Assembly: GCA_907163375.1 (NCBI GenBank)
Contig: CAJQUW010016988.1
Span: forward strand, 1 to 64,000
Origin: Prostheceraeus crozeri
Lineage: Eukaryota > Platyhelminthes > Polycladida > Euryleptidae
Direction: 5' to 3'
DNA length: 64,000 nt
Notes under the pieces: model-generated
Told to the model about the DNA's origin: nothing
Database searches by the model: none
What the model saw: only the letters and a program-made list of their open reading frames with translations
In this document: one piece after another, positions 24,931 to 39,100 of the stretch
How the letters are laid out: every line of letters starts with the position of its first letter
Position numbering within the stretch: position 1 is the stretch's first letter
Translations under genes and position numbers: made by a program

Positions 24931-25590
24931 TCACCTGATTCTCCCGGTATCAGCAGTTCTTGAGTAAATTCCAAAAACAGAGCACAGCCGAACGCGAAGG
25001 AAAGCACAAATGCGCATATTTCTCAAATTGCGTTCCATATAAAAATAGTTGACATTTGTGCAAAAGTTCGCACATGCACAAACTTTTCCAATACTTCGTT
25101 TTTGTTGCAGAATGAAGACATCAGCTTTTACATGATAAACATTGAAAATAGGATTGTCAAGGAAATCAAGGTCAAAGAAAACCACCACATTCAGTGACAC
25201 CTGTTGCCAGCTATGACGACACCAAGACATTAGCGTTGAGAAACGTGGAGAATAGGAGCTCGAAAAAATCGATTCATATCGAACTTGGGTAGGAGAGATG
25301 ACGTGCCTCATATAGCCTACAGCATAAATAAAGAGAGAACTGTACGTCTGTAGGTAACAACTATGCAGGGCCTGTAAACTATGCTTCTGGTGCATGCAAC
25401 GTCTTTCAGGTTGCAGCTTATGTTCATGGAACATCTTGAACAAAGAAGCGAATAGTAAATAAAATCGATGACAAATGACTTTCGCCAATCCAGTGGCAAT
25501 TAAGGGTAGCAATTCGTGAGATAAATTATCATACATTCTTTCCTTAGCATCGCAGCCAAATAATTGGGACAGATGTGTTGTTTTACTCAT
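24931..25590 (-). other. Unassigned 219-codon open reading frame
   Basis: The frame is unusually long for this AT-rich DNA. It begins MSKTTHLSQLFGCDAKERMY and is rich in Cys, Tyr and hydrophobic residues. I see no known domain, and codon composition does not differ clearly from the surroundings. It may be chance, or a relic of a transposon gene. It lies between MED27 and CAPZB on the same strand as both. Confidence 0.2.
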
Positions 25591-27019
25591 TTAATACACA
25601 TTCTTACTACGAAATTTTAAAAAATGGACTTTAACACCAATGACTATTAGCCATATATGAACTTTTTAGAAACAATTTTGCAATAAAACATGGAGATATA
25701 TGTACATATGACACTCATGTAAATGTATTTCGATCGAAGAATTAAAAACCGAAATTTCTTTACTTCAAAATAAATCACCCAAGACACAAGAATCTTTTAT
25801 TTTCATTGAAGGAGCTTAACTTTTGTATCAGCTCGTTGACCTCAACATCACCTTCATATATTTTTCATCTTGGTCCGCTGCATTACAGGCACATCATGTC
25901 ACCGAAATGATTCAATGAAAAATCAAGTATATTTATACTGTAAACCCAACGACGAGATTCATGATAGCTAATATCCAAACTAAAAAAACAACTCTCTTTA
26001 TACATGTATAAAAGTAGAATTTCTATTATTTGATTAAGAAAAATCATTCGAGTCTGCCAACATTGTCCGATAGAATTGCAGAGCACAAGCAATGAAATCT
26101 TTTGATTAAGTCTCAGTTATCACAAGTGACATATTTTTCTGAAATAATCGATTCCCGAAAACTCGGGAATACTTGGTCAAAATATTCGGAAATTCGGGAC
26201 AATTCCCGATTACCACATCTGTTCAACTGAAATATTTTGCATCGTCTAACGCCTGGTCGAATCAAACTTTTTTCCATAAATCTAAGACTTATGAACACAT
26301 AAATTCAGCTTTATGCATTTTGCGTTTCCTAAAACTACCCCGCATTCATGCAAAAGTACATTCAATATGATCAATTTATGATACAAATGAAAACAACAAG
26401 TTTGTATAGTATCGATTTCGTCTATTCTCCTTATAAAGTAGTATTTGAAAGAAACTTGTGTAAACCAGTCCGCAGTAATCTATCGATAGAGCGAAGTCAA
26501 CAACCGCAAAACATGCGACTAGCTCTCACTTGATATAGACTTGTCGAAGAATCGATTACATTTATACATTTCAAAGTCCTATATTCACTGGCGTTGGCCG
26601 AACTTTATCCATCTTAAGTTGAGGTCCTGCAACCAATGAGCGACTCCCCTTGCCGATCCGTGTCCATCTCACAAGCTGTAATATATTATCAACATACCTC
26701 ACATCAGCATCTAAGCGGACACCTGTTATACAGAAATAATTTACAATCGATCAAATGGAGTTTCTCCTCAATTTGGAATGAGAAGGTAAAAAAACAAGCG
26801 CAAGGTGGAGGTCTGACAGATACGTTTGGCACTGCCTGAGTGAAGAATTATCACGAGTTCGGGTGAAGTTCAAGTGGATATTGGACATTTGGGACGAGGA
26901 GTGGAGGAAACAAAGGAATGCAGGATCGGGTAGGGAGAAAAGAGCACAAGAAGTTCATGATCAATCCGGCGAATCACAGCTCGTCATCGTGATTTAAGGT
27001 CGTGGATGGGAGAAGGCCT

Positions 27020-27187
27020 CTATTTATTCTGATCCTTCTTGCTAATGGCATTTTGTACTTCATGAATCAGGGCAGCTTTTCTTTTCTCGTCTGACAGTTT
27101 GGTGATAGAGCGCATTGAGTCCACAACGTTCCGCGATGTGTCGAAATAGACTTGGTCGAGTTGTGAGCGGATGGAATTCTCCATATC
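27020..27187 (-). other. CAPZB: CAPZB terminal coding exon
   Basis: This 168-nt exon encodes [10 protein letters not shown]... and ends ISKKDQNK followed by TAG. The acceptor is TTTTTCAG|GATATG. The C-terminal amphipathic helix that contacts actin is present. Confidence 0.96.
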
Positions 27188-30100
27188 CTGAAAAATGTGC
27201 TAAGAGTTATATATATATTCCACAAGTACAGCACTACTGATTTCAAGCAGTCTCAGATAATTTAGAAAAACTACGGTTATAAAAAACAATCAATTACCGC
27301 GCGCATGAGTCAAAATTTTGATGAGATTTTGTCTCAGACAGCCAATCAAATTTAAGCATTCAGCAATGAGAACAATTACTATCTTAATATTTCCATGTTC
27401 TGTTCATATTTGCGTAGATAGTAGCCCTGTACGCGCTCGTTGTATCAGTTTATATACAATTTTTGTTCATTTCTTGTGTTATCGAAAGTTGGTTTGGTAA
27501 AGTATTGTTTTGTTTGCATGTGCCATTAGACTAGTGGTCATTAATCAATTTATTGAATTTTTCATGCTCTTTCTGATTTCCTATTTCATATAGTACTTAA
27601 AAAACGATGGTAGAGTGCCGTATTGTTATATGAAATTGATTGTTTGACAACGTTTTTGAGCTAAATACTTGGCCCATTTCAAGTACAAATATATAGAAAG
27701 TGGTGAAAGCATTCAGTAGTCATAGGGGAGAATGGGGTGACATGGCAGGATTCTTGACAATCATCCATCGTGCCCAAATAATGAAAAAATCAAAATATAA
27801 GACTTCAACCGTGTTATACAGTGCATTTCCCAACTTTAAAATTCTGTAGGAGTTCGCAACCCTCTAATTTCTATTTGAAGAAAAGCTTCAAAAACTGTCA
27901 AGTCACCAAATTGACGGGGTGACATGGAATTATTCAGTTCCACTTCGTATGTCTGTCAATTATCACTTAAATATCAACAAAAACTCAGCTAGCTCAATTT
28001 TACAACAGCAAAACCAGCTCATATTTGCCAGTAGACCTATAAATTCCTAGTTTCTCATTACTTGAAGCCAAAAAAATTCAAAACAAAATATCATAAAGTC
28101 ATTTAGTCTACAGTAATGTATCTAAGCAAATAAAAGGAGCGATCAGTACGTGCGCGTTTTCCTGAGATGTAAGCCCTCTGTTAAGAATCTACTGGCATGT
28201 CACTAGCGCCTTTATGGGGTGTGGACACGATTTCACGCCCCCCTCCCCCAGAGAATGAGAAAGTCATCAAATTTTATTCATGTTTTAGAATTTTCTGCTG
28301 CATGTCAATTTTTATGTGAATTTGAACAGTCATCCCCCCACTCCGAGAAGAAACAGTCTCTCCTCCCTGAGAAAACTTTCTGGCGACGCCAGAGACACTT
28401 TGTCCATTTGGCAATAATGAGAATTCTATGCCTCATATGCCGTATATTGCTATGGTCTGGCTAAATAATACTAGGAGACAATATGATATTAACGGTTCCT
28501 GAAAATTACTGAATGAATGTTAGGAATCATTAAAACACAAGCATCGAAACGTTTCCGTCAAAGATCATACACAAAAGCAATAGTGAATTTACAAAATAAT
28601 GCGGCGACAGGATGACAAAGAAAGAAATCCTTTAAAACGTTCTGTACGTTCATCATTTCGAAATATCGCTCCTATAATCTATCAAGAGTATTATCAGTCA
28701 CATATGCAACTTGCAATGTCGATTTACAGAACATACATTGCTCCAGCTTGAAATCACAGGTCGAGAAATCTCAGAGTATTCATTTTACTTGAAAGGGCTC
28801 CTCTGTTCACTATATTTGAACAATTTCCAAAATCTTTACATGCTTTCGAATATCAGCTTCCAAAATATCATCACACTATATCACATGTGTCATTTAATGA
28901 TTAATTGAAAAGTTCCAGCGACTATTCACTTATCTGAGAAATTATTGTCTGTGAAGAAGCTTTCAATGTGTTTATTCGACAAAAGCGCTAGGTTTCTTAA
29001 CCGTATGAAGGAGAAATCATCCTATAATTAGAATTTTTTCTATTGAATTCTTGAGATATTCTTACAACCAGTGCACCGCCCACTTTCAATTATGACTTTG
29101 CGGACCACTTTTTCGAATTTTGAAAAATAGTTGTTAATGACTGCTGCAAATCGACACAATATACCAACCCAGGGAATAGTAGGCTATACCACATGAAACA
29201 ATGCCACCATCTCACTTAATATTATCTTCATAAAAATCCTGCATTAATTTGCTGCCAACAACTTCCACAACCAACTTGGCAAATAGTTTGACTATGAATC
29301 AATGTTTTAGATCGAATCTGATCTACAAACCATAGATTTTTCCATGTGCCATCATTGTACATAGGCAAGATATCAAACTTCCATTCTAGTGTACTATTAT
29401 CTACTTCTATGAGAGAGAGAGAGATACGAATAAATCTATTAATAAACTGACTGAAGAAAGAGAAATTCAATGTGCGAATAACGTGATTGTTGATGGAAGA
29501 AAAAACGACGATAAAAATGATATCATGAAAACTGATTAATGGTCCATGTTAAAGAAGGAGATTAAAAATTCCGTGATAAGAACGAAATGTGGTCGGATCG
29601 AAAGCTAACGAGCAGAGATTAAAGGAAACTCTTTCAATTTTCAAAAGAAAGTGGATTTATCGTCAAGTCTCAAAAATTTGCATAAATTAGAGACGATGAG
29701 AAATTGAAACAACAACAACACATACGACATCTTCAGTAGCTGTTAGAAAAACTCCGGGCTCTCGCGGTGTAACTTGACTACAGAAGTAACAACTACAACT
29801 GCCTACCAGCGAACAACAACACAGTAGCGTATGCGGCAACACATCAGCGAGCGCGATTGAAGATTGACGGTATAAGTGACACTGATATTCATGATATTTA
29901 TGATATTATTTTGGTATAAGTTAGTCCGATCGAATTGAAGTGAATTCAACATCAAGAAGTGAACTGCAAGTTTAAAGTTTTTCTTTTATCGTTGAGTATC
30001 GTATTTGTATAACTATAGTCTTGAAAATTAATATTGTCAATTGTTGTGATTGGAAGTTGAATAATATTTCATGTCATGCCATTTTAATTGAATCATTAAT

Positions 30101-33100
30101 TATTAGAATAATTTGTTGACACTGTCTATATTGTGATTTGAACGGACAGGCTGCCCTTTGATGCAGGGTTAATTTTCCTCTTTCTAAACCGATTGTTTTT
30201 CGTGTGTACAACAATTAAGTTAATCTCCAATTTTTGTGCCTATCTAATCAATTACTAAATTCAACAATTGTTTCATTTTGATTAATTATCTTACATGATA
30301 AATAACCAAATAACAGATTGAACAAAGATGATTATCTTCTCATTGTTTGCTTAATTGCTGAATTAACATTGTCCGGGGGCTGTAGGCCCATCAAAGTCAC
30401 AATTACCACCCTTTATTCAACAATAGAATAAAACTAGCTCTGTCGATCTCTCTATCTCTCTCTCTCTCTCTTAATTCCAATTCCGACTTTTCCAACTCTG
30501 ATTTGTACAGTGTGTGTCAGGTGAGTGTTGCTTGATGGAGCCATTGTTCTTATGCTGTTTGGATATGACTGCCTATTGATGTCGTATAGCAGATGTACTG
30601 AACATGGTTACAACATGCAGCTGAGTTTTTTAGTCGTGTCATTTTGCATTTGTCTATAACCTTTTATGCAGTTATGTTTTTAACGAGCATTTGAATGCAA
30701 TGTGATTATCATCATGAGGAAATAAAGACATATACATAACTAGACTTAACTTGTGAAATGGCAACGAATGGTGCCTAACCATTTTTGCATGTTCTTGTCA
30801 AGCGCTACCAGATCCTGTCATTCTCGGTTTATCGGGAAAAGGATTCGGATGGTACTTGTATTGATTTCAATTCTTTCACAACAAAAAGAAGCAAGATTTC
30901 TGTCACCAATAGCTATATTCATCGGGATTTAGCTATGAGTTCATATTGGTCATATATGTCCTTTGATAACGAAATAAGAGCAGTTAAATTTTGATGAACA
31001 ACATACATCGTCTACCACAAGTTGATAAGCATATCAAAATTCATTTTGACAGATTTTTCTCAAAAGACAAAAAACGGCAGATGTCATCTATTACCAGGGT
31101 CAGTTGACTTCAAGCTCAACTGTTGAAGAAAAAGACTAACCAAAACCATAAATGAAAGTGTCAAATCAGCATTAGAAAACAGCAAAGACAAAAGAGAGAA
31201 CATATCACAAAAATGATCATTAGCCATAAATAAAAAACTGAATAAATCAAAATCAACTGATCGTTTCGTTGACCGATATTCTTGTCCCGAGCACATTTGT
31301 AATCATGTTCATTACATCTTTCATGAGACAATCAATCGATCATCAATGAGACATCAATTGGCAGTTAGTTCCAAACAGCATAAGAACAATGGCTCCATTA
31401 AGCAACACTCACTTGACACACACCGCACAAAACCCAAAGGGACAAAAGTATAATTGGTTTTATATGTCTGTGCTGGCCGAATTCTCTTGTGTCAATGAGT
31501 GACCTATCACCAAAACTTTTCTTATTAAGGAAAGAAATCCCACACTAAATAAATGATGGATTAACATGGGATTAACTAGACATTTAAACGTAATTTGATG
31601 GCAGTGATCTTTTTGTATGCTGTATATGACTACTCAATGCTTTCATCACTCTCTATATATTTGTACTTGAAATGGAAAGGACTGAGCTCCGAAATGTTGT
31701 CAAACAACCAATTTTATATAGCAAAACGGCATTATATCATCGCTTTTTAAATATTAGATACAAAAGGAAAATCATCATTCATGAAATCAGAAAGAGCATT
31801 ACAAAGTCGCAATAAATTGATTAATGAACATCAGCTTAATAGCACATACAAACAAAACAACGCATAACTAAATGACGCAATCATGTGCTTGCATTTGAAA
31901 ATAGAATTATGATTTGAATTACTTGTAGTCATCAGGTAGACATACATCGATATGCTTTATTTGTTAGAGTGGCAGCCTTCACTCGTAGGGTTTTCAATCA
32001 TCATTATTTACATGCGATATGCTATATGTATTGCCTTAATGCTTCGACAGGCCTCGAAATCGGATGAATCTTCATGATGTGCATACAAAGACCACGCAAA
32101 AAATGTGCGCATTGCAGCAACTTGATTTGTGCAATGAACAAAATATTTCCCATTTTATCAATGATTGTGCGCAATTTATCATCTACAATTTTTTTATTAC
32201 TTGTACTATGCCATATAATAATGGGTCAATGAATGAGTCGCTCTGAATAATGGCAAGATACAGCAGATTCTACAAGGAATTTTAATGAAAATTAGTAAAA
32301 AAGATTCAGCGAATATCAAAGGTCCTCTTCCGTCAATAAAATGCCAAAATTAATCAAATGTCAATAGCCTATTCACATAGTCTTAATGTCAGCATTGATG
32401 ATCATAGATTTTAAGAAGGACTGTAGTAACGAAGGCACATGTGAACGCATGACCTATTATAATTTATAACATGCGATCTGTCGAATAACGAATTAATGTT
32501 TAAGAGAAATCATACGTCTGTTTTGAAATTTTCTCAATTCTGACACTTTTACAACCGACGTTACTGAGAAATATAGACCACTCATTGCCTCAATATATTT
32601 TGTCAAAATGCAACACACATTATAACTATCAGATAAGACACACTTACCTCCACTAGGCGCCCGATGTTGCTGATATGGGTGTTTGAATCACTTACGGTGC
32701 AATCTTTCTCGGTCTGAAAGACAATAGAGTTTTTGCGTTGGATTTCATAAATTTGATTCAGTCAGAACATTTGAAGTGAAAGTTGTCAAACGCTTCTACA
32801 TTATGGACCAACTTGGTAGGAGTTCGAAGCAAAAAGAAAAATGATGGCTTAACGTCACAACTCCACCATACTGGGGCTTGGACAGTGTTGACGTAGTCAG
32901 ACTTTTTCTGGAGCGTTGTAGGAGTCCGAAGCAAAAACTGAACATCATGATGCAGAAAAATTAGTGCTCGCTCATTCATAATAAACGGACCATACAAAAT
33001 GCATTTTTCGTGTGCAATTTAATGCGAAGTGTATATTCTTGATTCCACCCTTGCCAGTGGTCTTTTCATGAACACGAATCAAGAACCATCAAGAATATCA

Positions 33101-36100
33101 TCGCTTATCAAGTATTGCAGTGTACTGACACAACTTTTATAAATTCAATGTGAAACGTGTAGTGTCGTCTCAATGATTATTCCAAGATCAGGAAGGGAAG
33201 CATCTATCATGAATTTCCACCAGATAGTGGACTAGGAAGTTCACTACAATTTCATGGATGCATTAAGGCCATTAAAATAAAATAAACCTTGTTTTTACTC
33301 GGAAGCACAGTAGTCACGCAGACCTTTCTTCCATGCGGCTGAGTTGCTATTTATCTCACTCTCATTCTTTGTGTTGAATGTTTAGCAAGAATACAGAGTG
33401 TGCCTATTTTAAAGGTCTTAGTTTGACCCGAACTGATGTTTGAACCAAGGTCACACGGATGCAGAGCGAACACTGCTACAAGGCCACAGCGCCGGTATGC
33501 CATCTGTGGTCAACGCATCACATTCCATGACCTTTATCGTTTGAAATTATGAATTCCAAAACTTTTCCAGGTTTTCCAGGACCTGTATGAACCCTGTTAA
33601 TATTAGAAGAAGTTGAAATCAAGGAATTATGTTATTTCATTAAACGCAGTAATGAAGTTACTAAATGGCATCCGCGGGTTATTGAAGGGCTAATTGCCTA
33701 TTTTCCTCAAATCTAAGGGTGATTCCCAGGCAGCCCGGGATAAAGAGATTTCGTCGCTCATCCATTGACTTTAATTAGTAGAAACACCAGCGGTTCTACT
33801 GCAACGCATTTCTTGCCAGTGCAAGCTTTGTTCTCGCACGAATCCTTCGCAGCTCCAGTACATACAACAGTCTATAAGGCTTTGAGTCCAGTGCACAAGG
33901 CACCTATTCGAGTCACGTGACAATGCCGATATCGCTATCATGACGTACAAAAGAAATTCATCATTTCCAGTAACTTTCTAAGACTCGCTACGTGTATACT
34001 TCGAAAATTATCTAGACGCTATAAATATGCTCTGTGATTTCGCTGATTACAATTGCTCAGTTTCAGGAAATACATGACAGCGCTATGCCTCACACCGCTC
34101 CTTCGGTTGGACTATAACTTGCAGAACCTCATGTGACCTTGTCTTTAATCAGACAGCTACCTTATGCATCCGACAAGAAACCTGATAGACGCGCTGCATC
34201 TTTAGGAGCTATAGAAGGCACCGACGAAGGAGATTCTACTTTCTTCCTTCACATTATCCGGCATGTTCATTGCCGAACTTCGGCCGCCCCATTGGAGATT
34301 ACACGCCACAGTTTTCGCTCACGCGTTGCACCATTCAAATCGTACATGTTGAGTCCGGTCCATTTCATGATGTTGTTGACATGCTGAGTCCTGGGCCTTC
34401 CTCTACGGCGGGTGCCCTCCATGCTGCTTTACAGGTCAACTTTCGTTAAATGGCATCCTCCCTCCCTGCATTGATGTCCGTGGAAGGAGGGTTTCCATTT
34501 CCGAATGTACAGGAGCAGCATAGGGGTAGTGGCCAGTTGCTTTAAGATGCTGGCATTCGTCCGGTGTTGTCTGTAACTTATACGCAACATTCTCCTCCAG
34601 AACCACATTTCAGCAGCTTCGATGTGTTTTTCGTCTGCGGTTTTCAGCGTCCATCCTTCAGGTCCGCAGGATAGAATTGGCCACACAAGCGTCTTCACTA
34701 GCTGTATCTTGAGCTTTGATGGTGCTGCCCTATCTGCCCAAAGCTTGTTCAGCCTACATATCTTCGCCTTAGCCACAGCTATTCTCACACGGACGTCTTC
34801 CGTGGAACTTCCATCATTTTTCTTGATGTAGACAAGATATTTGAAGCAATCAACCTCCGCAACAGTTTCATCTAATTCTACAAACAAATTCTGCTCTCAT
34901 CAAAGAAAATCATCACCTTTTTTCGTTGGTATTTCGAATCAAAGTCAATGGCAAAGAAAAACGATGAATTTTTGTCAAATGAAAATTTCACGAATCATGC
35001 TAAGAGTCATCCAGGCCAATAGGATTTATGTTAAGCTGATATGTTTCGCTTTCTACAAGCTCGTGTTGATATAGTCGCAGGTAGGCTGCAGAGTCATCAT
35101 ATAGCACGATTCTTCTCATGTGTACCACTTTCATAGGCTAAAAATAAGTTGTACAAATGCAAAATATATCAATCACTACTCATGAAATTGATCATGTGGA
35201 GTAAGACGATCATCTAAATAAGATCTTTCAGTTAGTGACTCACAATCCAACTACCGGGTAGACATCATAAAATGTTGTTTTAAGTGTCATATTACGAGCA
35301 TGTTACGAAATTAACTGGACGCACGGTTAGAAGCACAACAAAATTTTTGCCAGTCCTATGCGAGTTTATACACACGATTTTTAGTCACACTATTATGTAC
35401 ACAACTTCGATGACAGCAACCATTAATTTCCCTTCATAGAATGTAGCCTATTGTTACTTATTTTCGCAGGCTTAATTTGTGATTTCATTATAAGCAACGC
35501 TTAAATGACACAACAAAATCCGCAATGATGTCACTGACAACAGGAAAAGGAACAAATAGTCTCTGTCAAATAAATGTTGTAGGCTGAAAACGCAGCTGCT
35601 TGAGTATAGAAGAAATGAATTTAGTATGCTCATTGAACTTGCTGGAAAAAAATAACAAAATGACCTTCCCTGATTTCCGAGCCCTAACAACATTGAAGGA
35701 CGATTCGCGGGCAAACTAGAACAGTCAATCAACAATATGTAAGAAATCATTAGCAGGCCTAGCCCACATCCATTTAATAGCTTACAAACGTAGCTAACAG
35801 CTTGATAACTTTGTAACTTAATAGTTTTCGACAGTTTGTATGCATGATAGTCCTGCAAACTTTTATGATTTCTTGCTCCAGACATAAAGACCGTCTCATA
35901 AGTAATTGCACAAGAGGTTAACCCATTTTCGAATGTAATTTTCGTTTGGAAGTCCTGTTTCAATTTTGATAGACTATATACCCTATGAAACCTTATGCTC
36001 CATAGATTATTTTGACGTATTTACATACTTAACATATTTCTTTGAAGCAGGATTTTGAGATGAAGATGAGACATTTTTTTAAATAAAAATTGACAGATGG

Positions 36101-39100
36101 TGTGAGCAATCATTCAGCTTCATCATTATGTAGAGATTTTAAGATTCGTTGAATGTACACAGAGCTACCAAAAAAATTGCTACTGGAAGAACATCTGACG
36201 AGATTTTTCAATGATGAAGATGTTCAATTTCAAAAAACTTCATATCATGTGAAAGGGTGCGTATAGTACTTTAAATTGGCAATGCATTTAGTCTGTCTGG
36301 TCAGTTGTGCTCAGCGGACTGAAAAGCATTAATTTTTGGTCAATTCATTCACCGATGCCTACAGACAGAACATCGGTATGCAGAAAATTAAGATTCTCGC
36401 CAATGAATCAGGCTTGTGTCAAGCTTTCAGATGATGCATTGTTTTTCGAATTTCGACAGAATTTAGTACAGCTATACTTAATTAGCACTTTTACCTGATT
36501 TTGCGCCTACTGTCGCGTTAACAATGTTTTCAGCGGTCAAATGCACACAACAACTTAATAAGTTTTATTGTGTTAAAGCTGGCGTTTTCGAGTTTGAGTT
36601 TAATAGAATGTTGTTGTTATCAGCTCCAAGAATATGTAAGATCTTAGGTAATATGTAATAAGAATATGCAATGTGTATCAAGATCGGCCCATCCGTTCAC
36701 TGACAAACTTCAAATGTGTCTTATTCCAACACTCAGTCATTTTGAGGCTAGAAGATTTCGGATATCTGATCTGCACCTGTTCACAAACAATTGCAATTCT
36801 TCACGCCGTAGTTACTGACGCTTGCGTCCGATAAGAGGATCGAAAAGGCTTTTACAACTCAATCAATGATGACAGGACAAACGAGTGCCGACATGAAATG
36901 ATGAGCTATGAAGCAGCAAACTTCCAATCACTGATTACTTCATTTAATTAGGCAAAACACACTGTTTCCTAAACTTAGTCTCTCAGATAGTCGTGAATAA
37001 ATTTAGTAATCAATTAATTATGACCTCACGAATACGATTAAATTTTATGAGAATAAGCAAAAGATAAATTGCTATTTTCTTGAAAGCGGAAATATCAAAT
37101 TTTCTTCCCGCAATCCAAGGACTATATCGATATCTTGGTAGTTTCTCGCTTATCATAACTTGTTTGTAGACTTCTAAGATTTTTTACACAGAACTTAGAA
37201 AGGAAAAGTTAATTGCGGGAGGAAAAGCTAGCTTTGTGATCCCGTGGGACTGAAAAGTTGATTTTTCCTCACGGCAATTTACAGAGATATTTTTTCATTT
37301 CCACACAAAATGAAAAGAACTTTTTGGACTGTGCAACGATTTAGGAAACGGACTGTATGTCCATGCAGTATAGTCTAGTCTCTATTTGTATTTTGATCTT
37401 AAAATGTATTAACTTGAGTACTTTCTATCAAACAAGGGTAACCTACTCTACGCAAGTGTGATAATTATATTCCGTAACTTTAACAAAACGCAATTTCTCT
37501 ATAGCAGCATTTTGATGGAATTTTATGTTAATTATGATTTATGTTGTAAGCCTTGCTGCCGATTGTTGAATAAGATTTTTGATGAATTACTTTATGCTAT
37601 TATTTTTTAAACAATGTTTCGGAGTTATGACTCCGATAAAAAAGATAAAAATAGACTGAGCTAGCTAAATACAGAATGGATACAAAATTTGAGATACTAT
37701 GTACACGGGAAAATGACTTACGAATGGAGTCATAACTCCGAAATGTTGTTTAAAAAGTAAGAAAAAAAGCAATTCTATCAAACATCTTATTCAACAACCA
37801 ACAGCAAGGCTTACAACATAAATCATAATATTCTATAACTACTAATTGCACCAATTTTCATAGAGGTTGCAGATGCTGAGTCCCGGGCGTGAGACATCGC
37901 ATACATGAGCTTTCGTGACTTTCTATTCTGTGACTGGGGGAAAATTGGACGATAGAGCATATATCAAGTGCCATCTACCAATATTCATATTCTCTGCCCT
38001 TTGTGTGGTACTGACGCGTTCACTTTACTTCATACTATCTAAATTTGAAAATTTTCTCTTTATTTCTCTTCCTTTGTGCATAAACGAGTACATCTATAGA
38101 CGATGCAATTAACAGAGGCAATATAATATGTTTGAATCACTAAACTCACATATATCATAGAAAATAAACAAATCGCATGAAAGTATACACTTAAAACAAG
38201 CTGAGAAAGTAAACAGTGGAAGCCTCCTGATGTGCTCAGCAAGCCTCCTGGAGAATCATATACATGACATTACATTACTTCATCATAGAGCAGCTTCAAT
38301 AAAATCGAATTAGCACGCTTGCACTCGCTCTGGACCGATCCCGTCCGCATAGTCCTGATGGCATTAGAAAGGACAAACCTCTTAAAATCTATAGTGTAAG
38401 CAACTATCAATGCACATCGCTTCGAAGTTTTGATGCTCAAAAAAGCAGGCATGTTGCAGAATTTAATTCACTCGAAACCTTGGAAGTGGTAAAATGTTGG
38501 ACAGACGAAAACAGAAGCAATGATTTGGCAACGGGCCTTCATTAGAATTCATATTTTAAGGTGGTAAATTGAAGTAATGTTATGTGATGATATGTAGTGT
38601 GTGTGTTATGTAATGATATATGCCCTGATGATAACGACGCTTTGTCGCAGAAATATATTGGCTAATAAAAATGATAACATTACTTTAATTTCCCACCTTA
38701 AAATAAGAAGCAATGATTGTTCAAGCCGATGCAAGAGATTCTTCATCAATAAGTGAAACAGTCTTGTATTAGATAAATACCAGATACTTTTCTATCGTAG
38801 ATGTCTAAAGCATTTCGAGGGTGGAAGAACCGAATGTTTTTGCAGAGAGTTGGTTAATTGGTTGAAACTTTATATACACGCATAATTAATTACAGATGAG
38901 AAATTTTCAGGTACTGTGAAATTTAAAAGGGTTGCAACAGGCTAAAATTCAGCTGATATCATCGTGAAAGCATGATTTTTGTACTTACTTGACGGGTAAG
39001 ACTCCCACCAAGATTGAACAGACCGCTTGTTTCTCTGTTGGTCTGCAACCACAACATCACTGTCGATGTTAGCTTATAATGAGCATTTCTACCTGACGTT

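Larger units (their letters stand above)
19192..27019. other. Region between MED27 and CAPZB
   Basis: About 7.8 kb separates the MED27 start from the CAPZB stop. It should hold the MED27 5' UTR and promoter and the CAPZB 3' UTR, but I cannot fix either. Two hairpin elements, a possible Harbinger scrap, a (TC)n run at 21542-21562 and two unassigned reading frames are listed separately. The remainder is AT-rich with nothing recognised. Confidence 0.55.
27188..32647. other. CAPZB last intron (5.5 kb), repeat-filled
   Basis: Contains the inverted repeat pair 27506-27724 / 31624-31848, the hAT-family copy 29410-30500 and the inverted-repeat element 30511-31422. G-rich phrases of the GGGGTGACATGG type at about 27730 and 27915 resemble those at 50693-51593. 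The remainder is AT-rich with nothing recognised. Confidence 0.6.
32714..38988. other. CAPZB second intron (6.3 kb), repeat-rich
   Basis: Contains a minus-strand SINE, a LINE C-terminus, a Tc1-like terminus and two solo Penelope-like ends, listed separately. The remainder, including a 163-codon minus frame at 35472-35963, shows no recognisable protein. Confidence 0.55.

Noticed and set aside
35472-35963. 163-codon minus-strand frame in the CAPZB intron
   Set aside because: Hydrophobic, Leu/Ser-rich translation typical of AT-rich non-coding DNA; no domain or splice context.
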